From Oscillospiraceae bacterium (GTDB lineage Bacteria; Bacillota; Clostridia; Oscillospirales; Ruminococcaceae): 64,000 nt of DNA. Where the stretch lies: the NCBI GenBank assembly GCA_017466865.1, contig JAFTTI010000014.1, positions 1 through 64,000 of the forward strand. The letters run 5' to 3'. The notes under the pieces are model-generated. The model did not search any database, was not told the DNA's origin, and was given only the letters and a program-made list of their open reading frames with translations. Position 1 is the stretch's first letter; every line of letters begins with the position of its first letter. Below are positions 44,761 through 54,295 of this stretch, one piece after another. The translations under genes were made by a program, and so were the position numbers.

Positions 44761-45684
44761 TTACTCTTCGGCAGAGGTTTCTTCGGGTGTTTCTGTCGAA
44801 AAATCCTTCATTTCGGGGAGAGAGTTTACTTTCTGTGCGAAAGATGTTACAAATTCTTCGATAAGCCTTGCGGTAGGTCTTTCGAAACAAGAACTGTCGA
44901 TATAGATTACCCTTCCGCTTTTAACGGCGTTAAGTTCTGAAATTTCAGCGTCAAAACCATCTATTGTTATTCCTTCTGAAAGAACAACAGTTTCGGGTTG
45001 TTTTTCTATAAGTTCTTCGGGAGAGATGTTGTATTTTTCATAGTCAGCGGCAACATTCTCTCCGAAATAGGAAAGAATTTCACCTGCTAAGGTATCGCCT
45101 GTTGCTGTGCCGTAATCATAGGTCATAAGATAAGCGAATGTTCCGTCGCCCTTTATGTTTGAAAGTCTTACAGCAAGGGAGTTCATACATTCATCTGCTT
45201 TTGTATCGGCAGTTAAATTTCCGCCTAAAATCGCCGCAATATCACGGTAACAGTTGTAAAGTTCCTCAAAATTATGTGGAGTTTCAAAAATTACTATCTT
45301 CACTCCCGCTTCTTCGATTTTATCCCTGTCGGTTTTAGCTATGGGACTCTGTGTTATCAGAACATCGGGTTTTATGTTTATAATCATTTCAACCGATGGC
45401 TTTACAGAACTTCCTATGCTTGTTCTTTTTGTAACAACTTCGGGATAGTCGCAGTATTTGCTTCTTGCAACGAGTTTGTCACCATAACCCAAAGCGAAAA
45501 TCATTTCTGTTATCGCAGGGGATAAAGAAGCAACAGACATAGGTTCTTCTTTAAAAACAGTTTCGCCTATAACAACAGGATAAGCCTTAGGCGTTTCTGT
45601 CGGTATATTATATTCAATTTCACTCGTACATCCGCTCATTAAAAACATAACGGATACGATAAGAAACGCTAAAAATCTTTTCAA
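44761..45684 (-). CDS. BtuF/FepB-like ABC transporter substrate-binding lipoprotein
   Basis: A 307-residue secreted lipoprotein: a Lys/Arg start, hydrophobic core and lipobox FLMSGC (Cys19). The two-lobed metal-chelate binding fold is seen in SVASLSPAITEMIFALG (near 50-66), PDVLITQSP and a long connecting helix. This family carries cobalamin, haem or siderophores to an ABC permease, but no permease or ATPase gene is adjacent, so it is an orphan or uses a distant transporter. The cobalamin uptake genes at 59.7-60.7 kb make cobalamin one possibility. Confidence 0.83.
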   Translation of the reverse strand: MKRFLAFLIVSVMFLMSGCTSEIEYNIPTETPKAYPVVIGETVFKEEPMSVASLSPAITEMIFALGYGDKLVARSKYCDYPEVVTKRTSIGSSVKPSVEMIINIKPDVLITQSPIAKTDRDKIEEAGVKIVIFETPHNFEELYNCYRDIAAILGGNLTADTKADECMNSLAVRLSNIKGDGTFAYLMTYDYGTATGDTLAGEILSYFGENVAADYEKYNISPEELIEKQPETVVLSEGITIDGFDAEISELNAVKSGRVIYIDSSCFERPTARLIEEFVTSFAQKVNSLPEMKDFSTETPEETSAEE

Positions 45685-45715
45685 GCCAAATCCTCCTAAA
45701 AAATCTCATAATGAT

Positions 45716-45744
45716 ATTATACACTTTTTTGTCGTATTTTGCAA
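45716..45744 (-). promoter_or_regulatory. Promoter of the BtuF-like gene
   Basis: On the minus strand TTGCAA (45744-45739), 17 bp, TATAAT (45721-45716). Confidence 0.75.
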
Positions 45745-45761
45745 ACATAAAATATATTCCA

Positions 45762-45790
45762 TTGACTAAACACCCTTTTCATTATATAAT
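45762..45790 (+). promoter_or_regulatory. Promoter of ilvB-ilvN
   Basis: TTGACT (45762-45767), 17 bp, TATAAT (45785-45790); the leader is only about 35 bases, too short for a T-box. Confidence 0.8.
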
Positions 45791-45830
45791 ATATGTAACT
45801 ATGACTATCTTAAAAAAGGAGAACTACGCT

Positions 45831-47390
45831 ATGAAAGCAGCAGAGGCAGTAGCAAAATGTCTTAAAAAAGAGAATATAACTACCGTTTTCGGATATCCGG
45901 GGGCGGCTGTCTGTGCTGTCTATGAAGCTATCGAAAAAGAGGGAATAAGACATATCCTTGTAAGACACGAACAGAACGCAGGACACGCCGCAAACGGCTA
46001 TGCAAGAGTAAATAATACCCCTGCCGTTTGTATAGCAACATCGGGCCCCGGCGCTACAAACCTTCTTACAGCGATAGCAACCGCTTATATGGATAGCATC
46101 CCCGTTGTTTTCATAACAGGTCAGGTTTCAAGCGATTCAATAGGCCGTGATGTTTTTCAGGAAGCTGACATAACGGGCGCATCAGAGCCTTTTATAAAGC
46201 ATAGCTTTCTTGTTAAAGAGGCTGCGTCTATTCCTAAAATTTTCAAAGAGGCGTTTATCCTTGCGGGAACAGGCAGAAAAGGCCCTGTTTTAATAGATAT
46301 CCCTGAAGATATTGCCGAGGAAGAAATTGATTTTAAATATCCCGAAAAACTTTCTATAAGAGGATATAAACCCACAACAAAGGGTAATAAACTTCAATTA
46401 AAGCGCTGTGCTGAGGCAATAGCGGAGTCAGAAAGACCGCTTATCTGTGCAGGCGGAGGAGTTCTTCTTTCAGGCGCTACCGAAGAACTTTATGCTCTTT
46501 CTGAAAAAATTTCAGCACCCATAGTTACAACTATGATGGGAATAGGCTCTTTGCCGACAGAAGACGAAAGAAATCTTGGAATGATAGGAAGATTCGGAAA
46601 AGAAGAAGCCAACATCGCTGTCAATAAATGCGACCTTATTCTTCTTATCGGTGCGAGAGTAGGGGACAGAGCAGTAAAATCCCCGACCTTTATCGAAAAG
46701 ACAACAAAGATTATACATATAGATATAGATCCCGCTGAAATCGGGAAGAATCTGACTGCCGACATTCCCGTTGTAGGCGATGTAAAGAATATTCTTTCAG
46801 CGCTTTTAGATGTTGTTTCAGAAAGAGATGTTCCTTTATGGACAACCAAAAAGGAAGATAACAAAGAGAAAACCCTTGCTGAAAAACTCGTTAAAAGAGT
46901 TTCAGAAAGACTTTCTGATGGCGGAATTTTTGTTTCTGATGTAGGAAACCATCTTATAACTGCCGCTAACAATGTTTCTCTCAAAAAGGGTGCAAGATTT
47001 TTCACATCTGGCGGAATGGGAACTATGGGTTACGCACTCCCTGCGTCGATAGGCGCTTATCTTGCATCGGGAAAAGATACGGTTGCTTTTATAGGCGACG
47101 GTGCTTTTCAGATGTCCTTGCAGGAACTTGCAACAGTTAAACAGCATAATATCCCCGTTAAGATAATTATTGCAGATAACTCATCACTCGGAATGGTAAG
47201 GGATTATCAGAAAGCAAAGAATTTAAAGGAATTTGCCGTTTCTCTCGACGGAAGCCCGGATTATCTCAAACTTGCCGATGCTTATGGAATAAAATCGGCG
47301 CTTGTTGATGAAGAAAGCGATATAGATGAAATGCTTGACAATTTTCTTTCTGCTAAAGAACCTTTTATAATTCTTTGCAGAACGGAGTAA
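45831..47390 (+). CDS. ilvB: Acetolactate synthase large subunit
   Basis: A 519-residue ThDP enzyme condensing two pyruvates, or pyruvate and 2-oxobutyrate, in branched-chain amino-acid synthesis. The start at 45831 has AAAGGAGAA nearby. The catalytic Glu lies in VRHEQNAGHAANGYAR (near 46-61), and the ThDP/Mg site in GDGAFQMSLQELAT ... IADN (near 422-450). It is somewhat shorter than the usual 550-570 residues, with a compact C-terminus. The regulatory subunit gene follows after 9 bp. Confidence 0.93.
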   Translation: MKAAEAVAKCLKKENITTVFGYPGAAVCAVYEAIEKEGIRHILVRHEQNAGHAANGYARVNNTPAVCIATSGPGATNLLTAIATAYMDSIPVVFITGQVSSDSIGRDVFQEADITGASEPFIKHSFLVKEAASIPKIFKEAFILAGTGRKGPVLIDIPEDIAEEEIDFKYPEKLSIRGYKPTTKGNKLQLKRCAEAIAESERPLICAGGGVLLSGATEELYALSEKISAPIVTTMMGIGSLPTEDERNLGMIGRFGKEEANIAVNKCDLILLIGARVGDRAVKSPTFIEKTTKIIHIDIDPAEIGKNLTADIPVVGDVKNILSALLDVVSERDVPLWTTKKEDNKEKTLAEKLVKRVSERLSDGGIFVSDVGNHLITAANNVSLKKGARFFTSGGMGTMGYALPASIGAYLASGKDTVAFIGDGAFQMSLQELATVKQHNIPVKIIIADNSSLGMVRDYQKAKNLKEFAVSLDGSPDYLKLADAYGIKSALVDEESDIDEMLDNFLSAKEPFIILCRTE

Positions 47391-47399
47391 GGAGAATTT

Positions 47400-47894
47400 A
47401 TGAAACATACAATTTCTGTTCTCGTTGAGAATACGGCGGGTGTTCTTTCAAGAATAACAGGCCTTTTCTCAAGACGAGGATTCAATATCGACAGCCTTGC
47501 CGTTGGAATAACCGATAACCCCGATATTTCGAGAGTTACTATTGTTGCCGACGGAAACGAACACGATGTCGAACAACTTGCAAAACAGCTTAATAAACTT
47601 GTTGATGTAATAAAAGTTCAGTCGCTCGATCAGGAACAACTTATTTCAAGAGAATTATGGCTTGTCAAGATTTCCTGCACCCCCGATAAACTTTCTGAAC
47701 TCAAAAACATAACCGAGGTTACGGGTGCAAAGATTATCGATGTTACACCTGAAACGGTAACGCTTGAAATTTCCGACTGGGGCGCAAAACTTATGAATTT
47801 CAAAGCGCTTATAGAACCTTTCGGAATTCTTGAAATGGTAAGAACGGGCGTTGTTGCTATTGAAAGAGGTGCGGGCGGAATAGGAAGAAAATAA
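47400..47894 (+). CDS. ilvN: Acetolactate synthase small (regulatory) subunit
   Basis: A 164-residue protein with an N-terminal ACT domain (ISVLVENTAGVLSRITGLFSRRGFNI, seen as NTAGVLSRITGLFSRRG) and the small-subunit C-terminal domain (RELWLVKISC ... GAKIIDVTPETVTLEI in parts). It binds valine and activates and feedback-regulates IlvB. Start follows AAGGAG, 9 bp after ilvB. Confidence 0.94.
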   Translation: MKHTISVLVENTAGVLSRITGLFSRRGFNIDSLAVGITDNPDISRVTIVADGNEHDVEQLAKQLNKLVDVIKVQSLDQEQLISRELWLVKISCTPDKLSELKNITEVTGAKIIDVTPETVTLEISDWGAKLMNFKALIEPFGILEMVRTGVVAIERGAGGIGRK

Positions 47895-47984
47895 ACTGAT
47901 TTGCCTAAACTGTCTAATTTATCGACACAAATTTTACCTTACTATGTGCCTTTATACAAATTTGATTTTTTTAATAAAATCCTT

Positions 47985-48013
47985 TTGATTTTTGATAAAA
48001 AATCAGTTATACT
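47985..48013 (+). promoter_or_regulatory. Promoter of the Na/Pi cotransporter gene
   Basis: TTGATT (47985-47990), 17 bp, TATACT (48008-48013). Confidence 0.7.
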
Positions 48014-48057
48014 TTACTTGTAAGTAAAGAAACAGTAAAGAAAAAGAGGAAAAAGAT

Positions 48058-49821
48058 ATGGATATTTTTTCTATTATAAGTCTTTTGGGCGGACTTGCGA
48101 TGTTCCTTTTCGGAATGAAGTATATGGGCGAAAAACTCGAAAAACTCGCAGGCGGAAGACTTGAAAAGATGTTTGAAAAACTCACATCCAACAGATTTTT
48201 AGGACTTGCACTCGGTGCATTCGTAACAGCGGTTGTTCAGTCATCATCAGCGACAACGGTTATGCTTGTCGGTTTTGTAAACTCAGGTCTTATGCGACTC
48301 GCGCAGACAATCCCCGTAATTATGGGCGCCAATATCGGAACGACAATTACAACATGGCTTCTCAGCCTTGTCGGTATCGAAGGCGACAGCATATTTATAA
48401 AGCTTTTAAAACCAACATCATTCTCTCCTATTATAGCACTCATAGGTGTTATTCTTATTATGTGTGCAAAATCGGGAAAGAAAAGAGATGTCGGAGGAAT
48501 ACTCATAGGTTTCGCAATCCTTATGTTCGGTATGACAACAATGGGCGATGCGGTTGAACCTCTTTCAACAAACGAACAGTTTGCCGAAATCTTCGTAATG
48601 TTCAGTAATCCTTTCTTCGGTGTTTTAGCGGGTGCAATACTCACAGCGATTATCCAGTCATCAGCAGCATCAATCGGTATGCTTCAGATGTTGTCATTAA
48701 AGGGAATGGTAACATTCGGTTCAGCGCTTCCTATCATTCTCGGTCAGAATATAGGAACATGTATTACTGCCATCCTTTCAAGTATCGGTGCTAACAAAAA
48801 CGCAAAGCGTGTTGCGGTTGTTCACCTTGTATTCAATGTTATAGGAACAGTTCTTTTCCTCGTTGTTTTCTATACACTTGACGCGTTCATCCATTTCTCA
48901 TTCGTTGATGAATCGGTAACAACATTCAATATCGCACTTGTACATACAATCTTTAACCTTTCAACAACTCTTGTTCTTATTCCTTTTACAAATCTTCTCG
49001 AAAAACTTGCTTATAAAATTATCAGAGATAAGGAAGACGAAACAGAAAAGATTCAGCTTCTCGACGAAAGACTTCTCAGCACTCCCGGTGTGGCTATAGA
49101 ACACTGCCGTAACCTCACAATAAAGATGGGTCAGCTTTCAGAAGAAACAATAAAGATGGCTTTAGAACTTCTTTCTGATGATGAATATGATGAAGAAAAA
49201 GAAAAACTCGTTATTACAAACGAGGGTATCATAGACAGCTATGAAGACAAACTCGGAACATATCTCGTTAAACTTTCAAGCCGAAGCACAACAGTTCACG
49301 ATGGTAACACAGTTTCGATGCTTCTTCACGCCATAGGCGACTTTGAAAGAATTTCAGACCACGCAGTAAACCTTATCACAACAGCAACAGAACTCAGAGA
49401 AAAGAATATAGTATTCTCTGATAAAGCGGTTGAAGAACTTAAAGTTCTTTATTCTGCGGTTTCAGATATCCTTGAAATGACAGTAAAGGCGTTTGAAACA
49501 GAAAATCTCCATCTTGCTGAAAAGGTTGAACCGCTTGAAGAAGTTATTGACGGAATGAGAATAGAACTCAAAGCCCGTCATGTTGCAAGACTTCAGAAAA
49601 ATCAGTGTACACTCGAACTCGGCTTTATCTTCTCTGACCTTTTAACTAACCTCGAAAGAGTTGCCGACCATTGTTCAAATATTGCCGTTTGTATGATTCA
49701 GCTTAAAACAAACAGCCTCGAAAACCACGAATATCTCAATATGATAAGACAGTCGGACGAGTATTTCCAGAAGAAGTTCAAAACAAACTCAGAAAAATAC
49801 GCGCTTCCTTCTGCTGAATAA
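48058..49821 (+). CDS. Na/Pi cotransporter family protein with C-terminal PhoU domain
   Basis: A 587-residue membrane protein. The two inverted-repeat halves of the NptA/SLC34 fold are marked by AVVQSSSATTVMLVGF (near 60) and AIIQSSAASIGMLQM (near 198), the QSS phosphate/sodium motifs. About eight TM helices end near residue 320; the remaining ~250 residues form a PhoU-like helical domain (HAIGDFERISDHAVNL, LTNLERVADHCSNI). It takes up inorganic phosphate with sodium and may sense metals or phosphate through PhoU. Confidence 0.92.
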   Translation: MDIFSIISLLGGLAMFLFGMKYMGEKLEKLAGGRLEKMFEKLTSNRFLGLALGAFVTAVVQSSSATTVMLVGFVNSGLMRLAQTIPVIMGANIGTTITTWLLSLVGIEGDSIFIKLLKPTSFSPIIALIGVILIMCAKSGKKRDVGGILIGFAILMFGMTTMGDAVEPLSTNEQFAEIFVMFSNPFFGVLAGAILTAIIQSSAASIGMLQMLSLKGMVTFGSALPIILGQNIGTCITAILSSIGANKNAKRVAVVHLVFNVIGTVLFLVVFYTLDAFIHFSFVDESVTTFNIALVHTIFNLSTTLVLIPFTNLLEKLAYKIIRDKEDETEKIQLLDERLLSTPGVAIEHCRNLTIKMGQLSEETIKMALELLSDDEYDEEKEKLVITNEGIIDSYEDKLGTYLVKLSSRSTTVHDGNTVSMLLHAIGDFERISDHAVNLITTATELREKNIVFSDKAVEELKVLYSAVSDILEMTVKAFETENLHLAEKVEPLEEVIDGMRIELKARHVARLQKNQCTLELGFIFSDLLTNLERVADHCSNIAVCMIQLKTNSLENHEYLNMIRQSDEYFQKKFKTNSEKYALPSAE

Positions 49822-49827
49822 AAAAAC

Positions 49828-49865
49828 AACAGGATACCTTTCAAAGAAGGTATCCTGATTTTTTA
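49828..49865. terminator. Bidirectional terminator
   Basis: AGGATACCTT (49831-49840) pairs perfectly with AAGGTATCCT (49847-49856), with A-run before and T-run after. Confidence 0.88.
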
Positions 49866-51212
49866 TTTCTTATTCTGTCTGCGCTTGTCAATATCATCGA
49901 AAACTTTTTTATATGGCATAAGCATTCCCTCGGTCATTTTGCCGTTCATTTTTGCTTTGAGTTTCGGGTTTCGCATAACCTCGCCGACAAGGCACATTCC
50001 AAGCATTCTGCCTGTCTGTTTGTGCGGGAAATCGTAAACGCCGTGCTTTTTATAGAATTCGTGGTCGGCTTTCATAAGCCCACGCATAACCCAGATTAAA
50101 TCCCTGAAAATCTTCATTCCGCCGACACCATAGAAATTTCTCGGAAGAACGAGTTTATTCTCAATAGCATAATCAAGATTTTTGACCATATCGGAAAGTG
50201 TTTTAGGGGTGTGCCCCACACCTGCGAGGAAATTATGTCCTACCTCGCTTCTGCCTTCTATAACAGTTTTTAAATTTTCTTCGTTTTCATAATTGCCGTT
50301 TATTATGTATCCGAAAGGAGTTCCCTCGGTAACAGTTCTGTGTCCGTTACAGAACTGTCTGTCGTCATACATTTTAAAACGCCAGCCCATAGAATGATCT
50401 TCTATCGAAAAGGCATAGACTATTGCATCGGATGTCTGAATTTCATCACGAAGGAAACTGTCGAAACCATCTTTATAGATGCATTTTCCGTCGACGGCAC
50501 AGTTAAAACAACCAAGGCATCCGCCTGAAAAATCGAAATTTCTTATGTTGATTTCCTTTATTTCATAGGGACATTTTTCCTTGAAATCCTCTATCATCGA
50601 GATAAGCTTTTCGTCATTTTCTGAAACATCGCATACAAGGGCAACAGTTCCGCTTTTCACATCGGGATTTTCTGATTTTAAAGAAAGATATTCTGTTTCT
50701 TTATATTCCTTTTTATCAGGGATTTTTTCGTAAACATCGTTATTAACACACCATAAAGCGTGTTTCAAGAAAGCAACAGCCTCTTTCTGACCTTTTTTTG
50801 TAGTAAGGTCATCCATATCAGCCGAAAGCCCTTTTATTACTTTCATCCCCATATCAAAACAGTTTTCTTCAATATAGCGGTGTGCCGTTGTGTCATAAAA
50901 ATGTTTTGATGTTGAAATCTGTGTAACAAATTTTCCGCTGAAATCCTCACCACAGTTTTTCATAAGGTTTATGAAATGATGAAGCTGTGAGGGCGCGATG
51001 AATGTATAAACAGGGTATGAAAAGATGATAAGATCGGCATTTTTTATCATAGAAATTGCTTCTGCCATATTCTTTTCATAGTATTTTATTTTCTGACCTG
51101 CGTGGAGAAACGAGAATGTGTGTTTTAAAGCAAGTTTTTCAAGAAAAAGAGAAGTCTGTAAAGTGATACTGTTCTTTCCCTTAGGAGAGCCATTTATAAC
51201 AAGAATATTCAT
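49863..51212 (-). CDS. Double-domain NAD(P)H-dependent FMN reductase/flavodoxin-like protein (paralogue of 39133)
   Basis: A 449-residue protein with the same two-fold layout as the gene at 39133-40518: NILVINGSPKGKNSIT (2-17) and a second fold with FSGGCLGCFNCAVDGKC (near 228-244) carrying a Cys-rich iron-sulfur-flavoprotein-type motif. It ends in a basic tail. A glycosyltransferase gene lies 6 bp upstream on the same strand, so both share a transcript. Electron-transfer function is inferred from fold only. Confidence 0.8.
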   Translation of the reverse strand: MNILVINGSPKGKNSITLQTSLFLEKLALKHTFSFLHAGQKIKYYEKNMAEAISMIKNADLIIFSYPVYTFIAPSQLHHFINLMKNCGEDFSGKFVTQISTSKHFYDTTAHRYIEENCFDMGMKVIKGLSADMDDLTTKKGQKEAVAFLKHALWCVNNDVYEKIPDKKEYKETEYLSLKSENPDVKSGTVALVCDVSENDEKLISMIEDFKEKCPYEIKEINIRNFDFSGGCLGCFNCAVDGKCIYKDGFDSFLRDEIQTSDAIVYAFSIEDHSMGWRFKMYDDRQFCNGHRTVTEGTPFGYIINGNYENEENLKTVIEGRSEVGHNFLAGVGHTPKTLSDMVKNLDYAIENKLVLPRNFYGVGGMKIFRDLIWVMRGLMKADHEFYKKHGVYDFPHKQTGRMLGMCLVGEVMRNPKLKAKMNGKMTEGMLMPYKKVFDDIDKRRQNKK

Positions 51213-51217
51213 AAAAA

Positions 51218-51925
51218 CTATCCTTTCATTTTTTCCATAGCCTTTTTGACATAGGGGTTTTCCTTTATGGGATACCAGTCGCCGTTAAGGTCAAATCTTC
51301 TTGTTGAGCGCGAAAGACTCGAACACTGTAAAAGGGCGTATTTCTTTCCGACAGATTCGCCATAGACTTTAAGACGCTTTACAAAATCTGCAAAACAATC
51401 TTCTGTTAAAGTTTCGTTGAATCCGCCCATTTCGTTGAATACTTTTTTAAGACACCAGAATGACTGATAGAAAACAGGTGATTTCTTTCTCATCATTTCG
51501 GGAAGATTTATAACTGTTTCATAAACGGATGATGCTAAAATTCCCATAGATAATCTTTCAGGCTTTTCAAACATTCCTCCACCGATGTATTTTCTTGTTT
51601 TAAGCATCTGATGAATTTCAATAAGTGTATAATCGGATATTCTGCAATCGGGAGAAAGGATAAGAAGAATTTTTCCCGATGCAACGAGAACCCCCATATT
51701 TATGAGTGCTGAAAGTGTCATTTCGTTATTATTCTTAACAACAAGACAATCAAAATCCTTTGCGATTTCTTCTGTTCTGTCTGTGCAACGGTCTGCGATG
51801 ATAACTGTTTCAACCGAACCTTCGGGGAGTTTCATAGATGCTGTTCTTATCGAACAAAGGCATTTTGCAATCTGTTTTTCTTCGTTATGAGCAGGAATTA
51901 CTACCGAAATAAGTTTATCTGACAT
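51218..51925 (-). CDS. GT2 glycosyltransferase, short
   Basis: A 235-residue GT-A enzyme. Start at 51925 is supported by GGGAGGA upstream; longer in-frame starts have no site. Motifs: SVVIPAHNEEKQIAKC (near 7-22), IIADRCTDRTEE (near 50) and an acidic SPDCRISDY in place of the usual DxD. There is no TM helix. Acceptor and donor are unknown; it may modify a small lipid or glycan. Confidence 0.8.
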   Translation of the reverse strand: MSDKLISVVIPAHNEEKQIAKCLCSIRTASMKLPEGSVETVIIADRCTDRTEEIAKDFDCLVVKNNNEMTLSALINMGVLVASGKILLILSPDCRISDYTLIEIHQMLKTRKYIGGGMFEKPERLSMGILASSVYETVINLPEMMRKKSPVFYQSFWCLKKVFNEMGGFNETLTEDCFADFVKRLKVYGESVGKKYALLQCSSLSRSTRRFDLNGDWYPIKENPYVKKAMEKMKG

Positions 51926-52041
51926 TTTAAAAATCCTCCCTGAAAAAGAATACATCAAGAAAATTATACCATACAAAGCCTTTATTTTCAATAATTGATA
52001 GATAGAAGATTTCTTCCTGAATTTATGAAAAATGACACAAA

Positions 52042-52076
52042 GAGAAAGGGTATCGGAAAAACCGATACCCTTGATT
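52042..52076. terminator. Terminator of the hydrogenase-chemoreceptor gene
   Basis: AAGGGTATCGG (52046-52056) pairs with CCGATACCCTT (52062-52072). It lies in the gap 51926-52151, which otherwise holds no gene. Confidence 0.82.
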
Positions 52077-52151
52077 TGTTTATTGAAATACAGAAAATCT
52101 TCGTTACCGAGCCACAAAGCCCGTTACGATATGCTCTTTGCGACCACGCGG

Positions 52152-54020
52152 TTATGATTTTACAAGTTCTGCGGCAACTGCGTTGAGTTCTTCAATAACT
52201 GCTGTTATTTCAGAAACGCTGTCGCTTATGAGCTGTGAACTTGCGTTGAGAGCTTCAACTGCTCTGTCGGTGTTGGATACATTTTCCTTTGTATTTGTAA
52301 CTTCACCGATGATAGCATCTGAAGAGTTCTTGATTTCTGTAACGCTTGAAAGAATTTCATCTGTTCTTGCTTTTGCTTCAGCGAGAGTTTCAGCAGACTT
52401 GACTGCGAGAGTTCTTACTTCATCGGCAACAACCGCAAATCCCTTACCATACTGACCTGCTCTTGCAGCTTCGATTGAAGCATTGATAGCGAGGATATTT
52501 GTCTGATCTGAAATTCCTGAAATCTGACCTAAGATTTCTGTGTATTCGTTGATGCCTGTGCTTATCTTCTTAACGGCTTCAGCGATTCCACCTGCACGAT
52601 CGTAAACATTAGCAATATCTCTGTTGATAACAGCCATATCCGACTTGATGCTTTCGTTCTTAGCTGAGTTTCCGATTGCGTTTTCAGCAATAGGCTGAAT
52701 CTTTTCTGTGAGTGATTCGAGTGAATCGTGAATCTGTGTAACAGAATCCTGAAGCTTTCTGTGTCTTGCTTCAAGTCTTGCCTTCATATCCTGCATCTGC
52801 TGCTTTTCAAACATAATACAGTTGTTGGGTGTATTGTTTCCTGCAAAGACGCTCATAGCCATATGCTTACATGACTTATATCCACAAGCATGACAGTCGA
52901 TATGACGGTCTGATTCTGTAAACTTGCCCATGCTGTTGAATACAGGGTCGAGTTCGTGCATTGTAGGAAGTTTGTCTGTGCATCTGTTTTGATATGTTCT
53001 TATAAAGTCCTTGAGTTCAAGGTCTCTGAAAATCTTTGTGTGGAATCTTTCGTTCTTCTTGTTCTTTGCGGCAAATCCCTTGACCTTCATCATGATGTCA
53101 TATGAATTGAACATATCAAACTTCTCGATAGCGCCTGCGCCTGAGTTACAACCGAATTCACAAGAAAGAACGTCGTAAACTGTGGGGAGCTTTGAGGGGC
53201 TTGTTTCGAGGTATGTGTCAAGGTCTTCATAAATCTTCTGAACGCCTTCTGATGTTGTAACAGAAAGGTCGGGTGCGAAAACTTTAAGACATTCCTTAAG
53301 TCCACCGGGGATAGGATAGAAAGCACCGTCAAATCCTCTTGCCTTTGAAAATTCAAATGGGCTGTGTCCCTTTCCGAGAACAACGTTATGTTCTTCTATG
53401 TATTCCATAAGTCTTCTGAAAGTAACATTAAGGCTTATGTAACCTGTATTTGCGAATTCATCACCCTTTGCGATACAAGGTGTAAGACCTATGAGTGTAT
53501 CGTGGTTGCCAAGGTATTTCTTGACATATACTGCTGTGCAGAGAAGGGGAGAATGAACGGGTGAGAGTTTAGGGAGAAGCTCGGGCTTATGTTTTTCAGC
53601 ATAGTTTACAATTGCGGCACAAGGCTGTGAAATAATCTTTGCGTTGGGATTCTGCTTAACATATTCAAGATGGAGATATGTACAGATATCCGCACCGAAA
53701 GATGCATCGTAAACTTCATTTACGCCCATATCTTTGAGCCACTGAAGAACATGTCTCCATTTGCCGTCCATCGCTGTCTTGATAGCGGGGGCAACAACGA
53801 GAGAAACTTTCTTTGTCTTTATAAGTCTCATCATTTCTTCGAGACCGTCTGTATAATATCGTGCACCGTGCTGACAGTTCTTTACACATTCTCCGCAACG
53901 GATACATTTATCATCATTGACATGAACAACCTTACCGTCATAACGGTTTGCATTGGGAACAGGACATACTCTTATGCAGGCATTACAACCGATACATTTA
54001 TCTGCTATAACATTAATCAT
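52152..54020 (-). CDS. [FeFe]-hydrogenase-like sensor fused to a chemoreceptor signalling domain
   Basis: A 622-residue soluble protein with four parts. Residues 1-55 hold two [4Fe-4S] ferredoxin motifs ([22 protein letters not shown]). Residues 60-345 are a hydrogenase large-subunit-like domain: P1-like SQPCAAIV (Cys134), P2-like TPCIAK (Cys182), P3-like CEFGCNSG (Cys287, Cys291), as in sensory rather than catalytic enzymes. A further Fe-S motif CHACGYKSC (376-384) follows. From about 450 to the end is a methyl-accepting signalling domain with the hairpin tip [18 protein letters not shown]. No TM helix. It is a plausible redox or H2 sensor that controls chemotaxis or a CheA-type kinase. Confidence 0.87.
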   Translation of the reverse strand: MINVIADKCIGCNACIRVCPVPNANRYDGKVVHVNDDKCIRCGECVKNCQHGARYYTDGLEEMMRLIKTKKVSLVVAPAIKTAMDGKWRHVLQWLKDMGVNEVYDASFGADICTYLHLEYVKQNPNAKIISQPCAAIVNYAEKHKPELLPKLSPVHSPLLCTAVYVKKYLGNHDTLIGLTPCIAKGDEFANTGYISLNVTFRRLMEYIEEHNVVLGKGHSPFEFSKARGFDGAFYPIPGGLKECLKVFAPDLSVTTSEGVQKIYEDLDTYLETSPSKLPTVYDVLSCEFGCNSGAGAIEKFDMFNSYDIMMKVKGFAAKNKKNERFHTKIFRDLELKDFIRTYQNRCTDKLPTMHELDPVFNSMGKFTESDRHIDCHACGYKSCKHMAMSVFAGNNTPNNCIMFEKQQMQDMKARLEARHRKLQDSVTQIHDSLESLTEKIQPIAENAIGNSAKNESIKSDMAVINRDIANVYDRAGGIAEAVKKISTGINEYTEILGQISGISDQTNILAINASIEAARAGQYGKGFAVVADEVRTLAVKSAETLAEAKARTDEILSSVTEIKNSSDAIIGEVTNTKENVSNTDRAVEALNASSQLISDSVSEITAVIEELNAVAAELVKS

Positions 54021-54058
54021 AAAAAGAACTCCTTTTCAAGATAGATTTATACAATATA

Positions 54059-54087
54059 ATTTTATCACTTTGTTACATTTTAGTCAA
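54059..54087 (-). promoter_or_regulatory. Promoter of the hydrogenase-chemoreceptor gene
   Basis: On the minus strand TTGACT (54087-54082), 17 bp, TAAAAT (54064-54059). The remainder of the divergent gap to 54295 shows no gene. Confidence 0.78.
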
Positions 54088-54295
54088 TTAAACAGAGTAA
54101 ATTTAAAATAAAATAGGGAATTTGCACAATATATTATATTAAAAATTTATGAATACAATAATCAAATTGGAATAATTTTACAAAAACGCTTTTCTTATGC
54201 CGTAATTACGCAGTTCGGGTTAACAGGAATTAACAAAAACAATATTGCCACTTACCCCGAAAAGATATATAATTGAACCAAAGGAAGTGAATTTT

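Noticed and set aside
45685-45830. T-box or attenuator leader upstream of ilvB
   Set aside because: The promoter leaves only about 35 bases before the ATG, which is too short, and no terminator/antiterminator stems are visible.
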